Positions 45,118-53,553 of a stretch of DNA of 64,000 nt are shown one piece after another. The DNA is taken from NCBI GenBank assembly GCA_037176885.1, contig JAWWNJ010000031.1, positions 620,001-684,000 on the forward strand. Reading direction: 5' to 3'. Numbering within the stretch: position 1 is the first letter of the stretch; every line of letters begins with the position of its first letter. The translations under genes were made by a program, and so were the position numbers. The notes beneath the pieces were generated by a model. That model had not been told where the DNA came from. It searched no databases and saw nothing but the letters and a program-made list of their open reading frames with translations. The stretch comes from Favolaschia claudopus. Its lineage: Eukaryota; Basidiomycota; Agaricomycetes; Agaricales; Mycenaceae.

Positions 45118-46159
45118 CTAGCCAGCGAACGAGTAGCTTGCAAGGAGCTGCCGAGAGAATTTTGTGAGTGATTTACAGGCATGCAGTGGAAGAAAGATCA
45201 ATTTCTACCTCTTTTTGCACCGCAGTGGCCTGGCGTTCTAGATCCTGCGCCAAGCTTGAGAGAGAAGCCGATGCGCTCGTCAAACAGAGGGAACAAGTGG
45301 ACATGGAGTGGAGGATTGGCTGCTTGATTGTCCGCAACGCCGTCGACACTGATTCAATATCCGGGCGAGCCTCGGCAACGAGCCTAACATTGACCAGGTG
45401 GGGGTTGAGCCACTCAGCAGGGTACATCGTACCATCCTCGCTGAAAGTGGGGCCGCAACCTTTGCTGTGGCCCACGTTGTTCCACCAAACTTCGTCGTAT
45501 GTCTCGCAACGGTCAGGATCAGTGAAATCCTCAGCCTCAACACTGCTACTTGACTTCGCGAGGAATGTTACCATGAATTGCGAACACTGGTATCGAAATT
45601 CCTCCAATTGACGAACTTTCAATGCTGAAATCGAGTTGAATTCCGGCACCCGAATGTCGGGGATGAAAGCGGGAAGCTTGAGAGTGGCCATGGCCGCCGC
45701 TTTCGCCTGTTTTTCCAACCCTCTGTGGCATGCAATGGCAAAGACACGATGTGGCTCCTTCTCGAGAAAGCGTGGTTCGTCCAGCAACCGTTCGAGTACT
45801 GCCTGCCCACCTGAGATCTGGTATTTGTCCGCGGCCTCGTAGGCGTCGTCCACACCGTCAAGATCGAGGAAGCTGTCGACGCAAATGGAGCGCGGGTAGC
45901 ACAACGCGAGGAGAATGTTGGCGACTTTGCTGGGTTCGGGAAGGGGAGCGACGTGTTTCCCATCTTTCACCACGTTGGGCCCCTCGGGAAGCAGGAACAT
46001 GTCTTTGAAGAAAGTGGAGGCAAAGGCCAGGACCGACTTGTGGACGTGGAAGTCTACGAGGTCTGAGGATCGAAGAATTATGTCTGGAGGGTGGTCCGCG
46101 TTTGAGAGTGGCGAGAAGGGGTCTTCAGCATCGCGAATGAAAGCTGCAGGCGTCGACAT
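45118..46159 (-). CDS. BTB/POZ domain protein, copy e
   Basis: Starts MSTPAAFIRDAEDPFSPLSN; BTB core PPDIILRSSDLVDFHVHKSV and FASTFFKDMFLLPEGPNVVK. Later EVWWNNVGHSKGCGPTFSED and the CxxC element MSTCSLCLTSASASLSSL. Unspliced, the frame ends at 45173. Splicing a GT–AG intron of about 65 bp after AVQKE gives the conserved last exon LLASYSFAG with stop at 45118, as in the other copies. Closest to copy d. Function unknown beyond BTB dimerisation. Confidence 0.82.
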
Positions 46160-46387
46160 GGAGGTGAGGGACAGAGATGAGGATGGGAGATGAGGATTTA
46201 GTTAAGAACAATCAAAGAACAATAGAATTCCCTGAACCGAATAACAATAACATGAGACAGAAGATCAAAAGTCAAAGCTTGCAAGATGCTTATTGTTCCC
46301 GGCTCTCCGTTCTTGAGAAAAGTCTCGAAAGGTATTGTGTTCACGTTGAACATACTTATTACGGTATGCTATAGATATGCATTTTGA

Positions 46388-47415
46388 TTATTGTGAAAAT
46401 GTAAACCCAGCCAGGATCTGTTCACCGACAAGATTGTGAGAAATAGTATTCCAATAGCCAGTTAGGTTCTTACCCCACGATACTCGATGCGTAAACCATA
46501 CTCCATCTCGTGCGCTAACATCGAAAGCGATCCCTTGGCATCGCGCCTACATTCCGGACACTTCAACAAGGTTTCCAGATTTGCGTAGGAAACCTCGTTG
46601 ACGGCCTTAAGAACAGACTCGATTGCCGGAATATTGTTGGCAGCATTTTTCGCGGCGGCTATGTGATCGCTGAACCACCTTGCTGGGAAAACGTATTCTC
46701 CTACTGTATCGTCATATGTGAAACCGCATCCCGGGGCATGATTCTGGGAAGTCCACCACACAAAGTGACCCTCCTGTTCACCCACAGGCCGCATTTGAGC
46801 GTACCGCTCCGCCCTCTGGATAGCGCTTTCCGAACAGGTGGCATGAAAGACCTCCAGTTGTCGAAGCTGCCGGGCTGTGATCAAGTCGAATTCTGGTATT
46901 GACAAGGCGGAGACGAAGCGCGGTAGCTTGAGGGTCTCCATGGCCGCCGATTTAGCTAGTCCTTCCAGTCGCAAAACACACGCGATAGCAAAGACGCGGT
47001 GGGGCTCTTTCTCCAAGAACGTGGGGGACGCCAAAATCTGCTTGAGAAGGGTTTGACCGTCTGGAATCAAGAACTTGTCCACCGCCTTGTATGCTTCAAC
47101 CACGCCGTCCAGATTGTTGAAACCAGTGCCGTTGAAGCGAGGGTAGCACAAAATGAGCAACTTTTCGAGAGTCGCGCTTTCCTCGAATACAGGGACAATC
47201 GGCTTCCCGTCCTTCATGAGGTCCTGCCCATTGGAGGGGAATGTGAACATGTCTCTGAAAAACGGCGAAGCAAATGCGAGAATCGAGCGATGCGTGTGGA
47301 AGTCTACTGGTTCGGCGTCTGAGGAACGTAGAATGATGTCTGGTGGGTTTTCCAGGTTCGACGATGGCCCAAAAGGATCCTTAGCATCGCGGGCGGGTGG
47401 CGTCTGTGCTGCCAT
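46388..47415 (-). CDS. BTB/POZ domain protein, copy f
   Basis: Starts MAAQTPPARDAKDPFGPSSN; BTB core PPDIILRSSDAEPVDFHTHR, FASPFFRDMFTFPSNGQDLM. Then VDKFLIPDGQTLLKQILASP, FVWWTSQNHAPGCGFTYDD and the zinc-like LLKCPECRRDAKGSLSML. A frame stop occurs at 46462 (RGVRT). A GT–AG intron there joins to ILAGFTFSQ with stop at 46388, which matches the LLEQYTFAN-type last exon of its relatives. This is the intact counterpart of the broken copy c on the other arm. Confidence 0.8.
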
Positions 47416-47689
47416 GAGTGGACGAGTCGGAAGTCAAAGTCCAGGAAAATAAGCGAATATTGATGGAGCGAAGCGAATCGCAAATCATCTTCGGTTGCCA
47501 GTTGGTCATTCGCAGACCGGCTACGTGGAAGCTCTTCAATATTTTGAGAGACTCGGATACGAGGGGACTCGAGAGTCGCCAACATTGAACAATCTATGAT
47601 TTCTTTGAACGAGTACTAATAAATCTATGAAATTTACGAGACTGGAAGGTAAGAAACACAATTTTGCGGAGAAAGGTCAGTTCGAGCGA

Positions 47690-48766
47690 CTAGTTAGCAA
47701 ACGTATATTGGGCGAGTAGCTGGTCAAAAGTTTGTGAGTGGCGAGCGATTACCATGCATAGTCGTGAAACAGAATTCACCTGCTGTTGTGTCTGCGTAGC
47801 CACAGATTCTACATTCTTTATGAGCAAGGACAAAGAGGCCTGTGCGCCATTCAGGCAGGTGGGACAGGTAGACATAGACTTGAGGATCGGCTCGTCAATG
47901 GTGTGCAGGGCTGTCCACACGGATCCGAGGCTAGGGCAAAGTTCTGCAGCCTTCTTCACGTTTGCTATGTGGGCGCGGAACCACCAAGCGGGTTCTACCC
48001 ACGAACTATCGTCCGGACCATCGAAATAAGTGGGGCCGCAGCCGGGAACATGATCTTTGTTCAACCACCAGACTCGTTCAAATGGACTACTCGAGTCGGA
48101 ATCCTCGCCACAGTCCGCAACGTCAACTGTGTTTGTGAGCTGTCCCAGTAGCGCGACGATGGCGTCGGAGGATTTGGTACGAAACTCGCCCAATTGATAC
48201 AACTTGTGGGCGGTCATGTACTCGAATTCGGGCACCGTCGAGTTGGGTACGAATCGGCGGAGCTTGAGTGTCGCCATCGCTGCTGCCTTGGCCTGTTTTT
48301 CCAATCCTCTGTGACACGATATGGCAAAGACGCGGTACGGTTCCTTGTCCAAAAAGCGAGGTTCCTCTAATAGCTGCTCGAGCAGTTGCTGTGCACCGTG
48401 GAACTGGTAGAAATCGGCCGCTTTGTAGGCGGCATCCACACCGTCGAGATCCAAGGAATCGCGAGTACATATGGTAGGGGGGTAAATCAATGTGAGGAGA
48501 ATCCTGATGACCCTGCTGGATTCGTCGAGAGAAACGACGGATTTCCCGTCTTTGACTATGTTGGCTTCGTCGCCAGTGGGCTCGGTGATCGAGAACATGC
48601 CTTTGAACAAGTTGGAGGCAAACGCCAGGATAGCCTTGTGAACGTGGAAGTCCACCCGGTCAATGGACCGAAGAATTACATCTGGGGGAGAGTCCTCGTT
48701 CGAAGTTGGTGAGAAGGGATGACCGGCATCAGGGATGGGCTCTTCGGAGGGCTGAAAAGCAGACAT
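47690..48766 (-). CDS. BTB/POZ domain protein, copy g
   Basis: Starts MSAFQPSEEPIPDAGHPFSP (an in-frame extension upstream to 48826 is 5' flank by comparison with copy b). BTB core PPDVILRSIDRVDFHVHKAI, FASNLFKGMFSI, VIRILLTLIYPP. Then YKAADFYQFHGAQQLLEQLL, RVWWLNKDHVPGCGPTYFDG and MSTCPTCLNGAQASLSLL. A short intron before the last exon LLAQYTFAN is open in frame. Counterpart of copy b. Confidence 0.82.
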   Translation of the reverse strand: MSAFQPSEEPIPDAGHPFSPTSNEDSPPDVILRSIDRVDFHVHKAILAFASNLFKGMFSITEPTGDEANIVKDGKSVVSLDESSRVIRILLTLIYPPTICTRDSLDLDGVDAAYKAADFYQFHGAQQLLEQLLEEPRFLDKEPYRVFAISCHRGLEKQAKAAAMATLKLRRFVPNSTVPEFEYMTAHKLYQLGEFRTKSSDAIVALLGQLTNTVDVADCGEDSDSSSPFERVWWLNKDHVPGCGPTYFDGPDDSSWVEPAWWFRAHIANVKKAAELCPSLGSVWTALHTIDEPILKSMSTCPTCLNGAQASLSLLIKNVESVATQTQQQVNSVSRLCMVIARHSQTFDQLLAQYTFAN

Positions 48767-49342
48767 TGGATGTGTGGAGGGTGAACGTTCTGTGACAGGA
48801 TATTTACTAGGGGTTGTCAGAAACAAATTGCCGAGACGAGATCGGAACGGTCCATTCCAACGGATTGATATATATGATCGAAATAGGGCTGAAAGACGCA
48901 GTCAAGTAGTCTGAGGTCGCCGGAAGTACACAGTTGCCCAGGAACGGCCGGAGAGAATGTGAGGTCAACACAGATGCCCATCAGCTTTCCGTTCTTGACC
49001 TGCTTGCACCACGCGAGTGCGAAACAAGGTCTGGGGTTTCACCGAGATCCAACAAGGGTTCTCTCCTGGTGTGAGTTGGCATCATTTGGGCAGAAGCGGT
49101 GACGGAGAGGTATAAGGAACAACTTGAAGGAGGCAAGCAGAAGAAACACAAGTTCGAAGATATGGGCTTGACAGTCGCAGACACAGGAGCATGATTCGAA
49201 GAGAAATTGAATAGATTATCGTTGGATCTGTAATGACAATGAAGTGAAAGAAAACAAAGACGTATTGCAGTGGCTGTGTTTTGCTTGCCACTCTTCACGC
49301 ACTTTCTCTCTCTCTCAACTTGCTCTCAACTCTCACTTAGCT
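48767..49342. other. Divergent region between BTB copy g and the LSM14 gene
   Basis: 48767–49262 belongs to the right duplication arm (5' flank of copy g). The remaining about 80 bp before 49343 is a CT-rich stretch (CACTTTCTCTCTCTCTCAAC) that probably serves the LSM14 homologue. Confidence 0.5.
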
Positions 49343-50600
49343 ATGGCTCTCAGTTTCATTGGGTGCGTCGTCTGGAACTCTTTGGTTCCCAACTAATTGT
49401 CATTAGAAAACCTATTTCTCTCATTTCTCACTCAGATGTGCGCTACAAGGGCATCCTTGCTGGGATTGACCCTGCCGCGTCTACTATCCAACTTTCAAAT
49501 GGTACGCTTTTCCGTGTTTTTCATATTACGCGTGCTCATCTGCCCGTAGTATATTCCATGGGTACAGAGGGTCGCCGGTCTGTCACTTGTCGTCGCGTCT
49601 GTCTTTGTGTTTTTGACTATCTTTCAGTCCAAGGGCCGAATACATTCCTGCCGTTCAAGAACCCTACCAGTATATTATTTTTCGCGCGTCTGAAGTGAAG
49701 GACCTCTCTGTCGAAGACCCCCCTGCGTCTCAACGAAGTGTACATGACGACCCTGCTGTTTTTCAGGCCGGGGCTCCAGCACCGGCACCGGCAGCGCCCG
49801 CTGCGGCTCCTTCCTATGCCCAGCAGACTGCTCAACAGCCGGCCACACAACAGCTCCGCCAACCGCCAACCCAAGTCCAGGCGCAGCAACCGCAGCCTCC
49901 ACGAGCCGCCGCTCCGCGCCACCGTCCCAATGCTCAGCCGAGTGGCCCCGTATCCCAGCAGCACCAAAATGCCATCCATACGGCTGCTGCTTCTCTGGAA
50001 ACCGTCGAACGTGCTCTCGGTGATCTTCGCGTCTCGAACGCCGCCGCGAACGCAAATGCTGCTGGTTCCCGTCGCCAACGTCCCCGCCGCAACGGAGCTC
50101 CGGACTCGAATGGTGCCGGTGGTGCGGGTGTCGCTGTTCCCGCGGTGGACTTCGACTTTGCAAGCATGAACGCAAAGTTCGACAAAGCGGCGCTGGCAGC
50201 GCGCAAACGGGCGGATAGTGCCGGGAGCGACCGTACAAACCCGAGTGACGAGGAGGATGCGGGGTCTCGCGGGAAAGAAAAGGAAGAGAATGGAGCGTAT
50301 AACCCGAAGAAGTCTTTCTTTGACTCGCTTTCGTCGCCGCCGCCCTTCGCCCCCAAGGGCCAGCAGGGCGGCCGTGGTGGAGGTGGAGGTGGAGGAAGGG
50401 GACGTGGGAGAGGTGGTTATGGTTATAGTCGACGTGAGGAGGAAAGGGAAAAGAATGTCGCGACATTCGGAGAACCCGGAGGTGTTGGTTTACTTGGTCC
50501 TGGTGCTTATGTTGGAGGGTGGGGCGGATACGGAGGTGGTGGTAGGCGCGGTGGTAACCGGAGACGAGGGCCGCCACAAGCAGTTCGTTCCGCCCAATAA
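49343..50600 (+). CDS. LSM14 / Scd6 / Sum2 homologue
   Basis: Translation repressor and decapping activator of P-bodies. The first exon MALSFIG joins by a GT–AG intron to KPISLISHSDVRYKGILAGI then DPAASTIQLSN, the Lsm14-type LSm domain. Further exons give VYSMGTEGRR and YIPAVQEPYQYIIFRASEVK, which complete the LSm fold. A Gln/Pro/Ala-rich linker follows. The FDF motif is VDFDFASMNAKFDKAALAAR, the FFD box YNPKKSFFDSLSSP and the TFG box EKNVATFGEPG, in the canonical order. The RGG-rich segment between FFD and TFG (GGRGGGGGGGRGRGRGGYGY) and the tail are typical. Several small introns lie at 49360–49700. Confidence 0.92.
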
Positions 50601-50631
50601 GTATTCTTTTGTGCAACTGTGTTGATATACT

Positions 50632-50862
50632 CTACGAACTTTTGAACGACGTCGCTTCTCCTTCACCGACTTGGCTCCTGCGCTGCTCACAAGTTGGCTG
50701 GCGGCAGAAGGCACATAAGACGATGTTGTAGCTTCCACCCCCATCCGAAAGAATAACATGCTCGACGTGGAAAGGTACGTCCACAAACTCGCCGTGCCCA
50801 TCAAAGACATCTTCATCAATTTCGACGTCCTTACACACCGCAAAATTGAAACTCTCTGTCAA
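50632..50862 (-). pseudogene. 3' end of an unrecognised gene abutting the fold-back element
   Basis: A protein-like stretch (DEDVFDGHGEFVDVPFHVEH, VILSDGGGSYNIVLCAFCRQ, PTCEQRRSQ) stops at 50632. Upstream it enters the left end of the fold-back element, where an acceptor (TTTGACAG, about 50866) and a consensus donor GTAAGCTTTC (about 50915) lie inside the element. Either the element interrupted a gene or it supplies its upstream exon. No family recognised. Confidence 0.3.
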
Positions 50863-52196
50863 ACCAGTATACTTTGCAGTAAATATTGTTTACATTTATG
50901 ATAGAAAGCTTACCAGTAAATCTTGAATACTGTCTTTTCAGTAAATGGAACAGAAAGTGAAGGTTTCGGCACGAACAGAAAGCGATGCCGAAAGTAATGG
51001 TTTCGGCAAAGCAGTAAATGATCCAGAAAGCAATGCTTTCTGGAGCACTTTCTGGTACGCAGAAAGCGAACCAGAAACAATAGCCTTCTGCACGCGCAGA
51101 AAGCACTGATTTCTGTCTCGCAAAAACCGATCTGGTAAGCAATAGTTACCTAAAATTCAGAAACAATAAGATTCTGATCCGGTTACAGTGGCGCAGAAGC
51201 AGGAAATTCGGGAATTGGAGAAACCGGCAAATTGACCGGCGGCATGTTCGGCAGGGGACTGATCGGAGTTTGAATACTCCTTGCCTCATTCTCGCAGCGT
51301 CGTTGCTGTTGACTGTCGGTTGGGCAGCGGCACCTGAGTGCTATTACTCTACTCGGTGTGCGCGCAAAGCTTCGAGCAGTCGCGTAGCGTTCCCGCCAGG
51401 TTATGGACGACGGCGGGGTGGCAGGTGGCTGTGCCGCGCCGCCCGTTGGGGCGGCAGACGTCTGGTGGGTTGCTGTGAGTCAATTGAGCTCTAGCTTGCA
51501 TCCTGGAGTCCTTTAGTCTCATCTGTACCAGACATGCACATATATCCAGGGCCATGACGGGTTGATGGCGGGTCTGGGACGTGTTTGATCGCTGTGATGC
51601 CATAGCGGCCTTGGTAGCATGATCTCTCTTCTCTTGAGAATTTTCAAACTCTGTGTAATAAATTTCAACCAGTTACTAACATCTTCTACCTGCTTCTCCT
51701 TGCCCAATTCACTCCCACCGAGGCCAGCGCAGTGAGACAGCGAGCCTCAGTCAGGGGCCGAGTGATGTGATCAGGAAGTTCGAGGTCCGACGTAACGTAA
51801 GCATGACCGGCGGCCAACCGCCGGCCACAGTTGCCGGTTTCTCCAATTCCCGACGATCCAGAAAGCTATTGTTTCTGAATTTCAAGTAACTATTGCTTAC
51901 CGGATCGGTTTCTGCGAGACAGAAATCAGTGCTTTCTGCGCGTGCAGAAGGCTATTGTTTCTGGTTTGCTTTCTGCGTACCAGAAAGTACTCCAGAAAGC
52001 ATTGCTTTCTGGATCATTTGCTGCTTTGCCGAAACCATTACTTTCGGCATCGCTTTCTGTCGTGCCGAAACTTTTGCTTTCTGTTCCATTTACTGAAAAG
52101 ACAGTATTCAAGATTTACTGGTAAGCTTTCTATCATAAATGTAAACAATATTTACTGCAAAGTATACTGGTTTGACAGAAAGTTTCAATTTTGCGG
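50838..52196. mobile_element. Fold-back element with ~400-bp inverted arms full of small hairpins
   Basis: Left arm 50838–51246 and right arm 51801–52196 are imperfect inverted copies; both end in CCGCAAAATTGAAACT read inward. The arms are built of short palindromes around GAAA/TTTC: CCAGAAAGC-AAT-GCTTTCTGG at 51023–51043 and its mirror at 51992–52012, and GCCGAAA…TTTCGGC at 50987–51007. The 555-bp centre has no recognisable coding content. I could not find a clear target-site duplication. Likely a non-autonomous DNA element of unknown superfamily. Confidence 0.7.
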
Positions 52197-53037
52197 AGTG
52201 CTTATCACCTACCTTGCTTTAGCTAGGTCCCCTTCCGTCAAAATTACTTGCCGAAACCTGCCAGAAGCAAACAAACAACAGTTTGCATCCCTTTCCGGCT
52301 TGCTTAGCTAAGTTGAGCTTCTCTTCACTCTGCTAAATCTTTGATCTGCCAGGACCAACATGAACCAAACATCCCAATGAATTTCTTCGTCCAATAAGTA
52401 CTTAGTCTCAGAAAATTCCACAAGTTGAACCTCCGCATAAAAGCTGTTCTAGCTAACTCATTGGTCACACCCCGAGCACCACCTACAAGTTGAGGCTCCA
52501 AGCCGAGGTAAAGCAAGGTATTGAGTTGGCGCGGCCAGCCCCTAGTACAAAGGATGATGCACACAAAGCCAGCGAAGCACCTCGAACGATCAATGGCTTC
52601 GCTTTCTCCTTAAGCCATTCCTTAGTAGGGGGTTTAGTACCTCAAAAAACAACGCACAATGCAGTGGTAACATCCTCCCAAGAAGGCGGTAACCTGGACG
52701 CAATTGAAGAAGGACGCTGGGGATAAACTTCACACCGGAAAAAACGAACTTTCGGCTGACCGGACGTACATCCTGAAACAATATGGATATGCCGCTCCAA
52801 TAGGAAAAACCTCAGCAATCTTTCGGCATGTCAATCGAGGCAGCCGAAAGACCATTTTCTTTGGTGTGCTTATAGCTGGGCTGAACATCAACGTACCCCT
52901 GATCATCTGTCTCACGCATCTGGATTTTAATTTTAATTTTTGGAATCCTTGTTTTATTTCCTCTGTGCCAAAGGCATATGGTAGAAATAAAGCTAGCTAG
53001 AAATGTACTGAGTCCGTTTCAAGCATTGAGGTCTATC
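52197..53037. other. Unassigned region between fold-back element and LTR
   Basis: Short frames on both strands (for example 52490–52726 +, 52325–52564 −) give no recognisable protein. AT-rich toward 52900–53000. It could contain degenerate repeat DNA. Confidence 0.35.
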
Positions 53038-53536
53038 TGTGAGGGCCGGCTGACCCTCGTTGGGCTAACGGATTCGAGATCAAACGAGATAAGACGGAAT
53101 CTTACTCAGTGGTAAGACCTCAGCGTAGATGTAGTCTCAAATTCTTCAGAAATAATCCTCTAGGCCGAATCGTATCGAGCGCTATTAAGGATTATCCCTT
53201 TCTAATCCGAAAATATCGAGATCAGAGAATATTGAGAGATTTCCACGATAGAGTCCTGCTTAAGCGTAGATTCCGTAGATTATAGCAGAGAGGGGCACAC
53301 TATTACTCAACCTAGTCTCCTGTACCTCTATCAGCACCTTGTAAAGGTCTGGGGAGGTTCGCTAGGAAACCAGGTGAGAGTTTAGGATGAAGATTGATAA
53401 TTGTCACGTGAATAGACTATCTAATCTACTCCAAATCATCGTAAACGGTAATAGTACAAAACGAAAAATTGAGACATAGAGGAGGAGTAATATGTATGTG
53501 TAAATCCTACCGTTGGTGCGTAAACGACCCCTTACA
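53038..53536 (-). repeat. 3' LTR (499 bp)
   Basis: On the + strand it begins TGTGAGGG at 53038 and ends CCCTTACA at 53536, giving the TG…CA ends and an 8-bp imperfect terminal inverted repeat. It is bordered on the element side by a polypurine tract. An E-box-like palindrome TCACGTGA lies at 53404–53411, a possible promoter site. The candidate 5-bp target site outside is CTATC (53033–53037), which cannot be confirmed without the other end. Confidence 0.75.
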
Positions 53537-53553
53537 GAGCCCCCCTACTCCTC
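53537..53553 (-). other. Polypurine tract for plus-strand priming
   Basis: On the − strand this is GAGGAGTAGGGGGGCTC immediately before the LTR. It overlaps the stop codon (53545–53547) of the extra ORF, so coding sequence runs right to the priming site. Confidence 0.7.

Larger units (their letters stand above)
45035..49262 (-). repeat. Right arm of the ~4.2 kb inverted segmental duplication
   Basis: Mirror of 30035–34138. Read on the − strand it has the 5' flank near 49262–48767, then BTB genes g, f and e in the same order as b, c and d, and the shared tail (GCATGAGGACGGAAAG) ending near 45035. Intergenic blocks match as well as genes, so the unit was copied as one segment. Confidence 0.8.
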
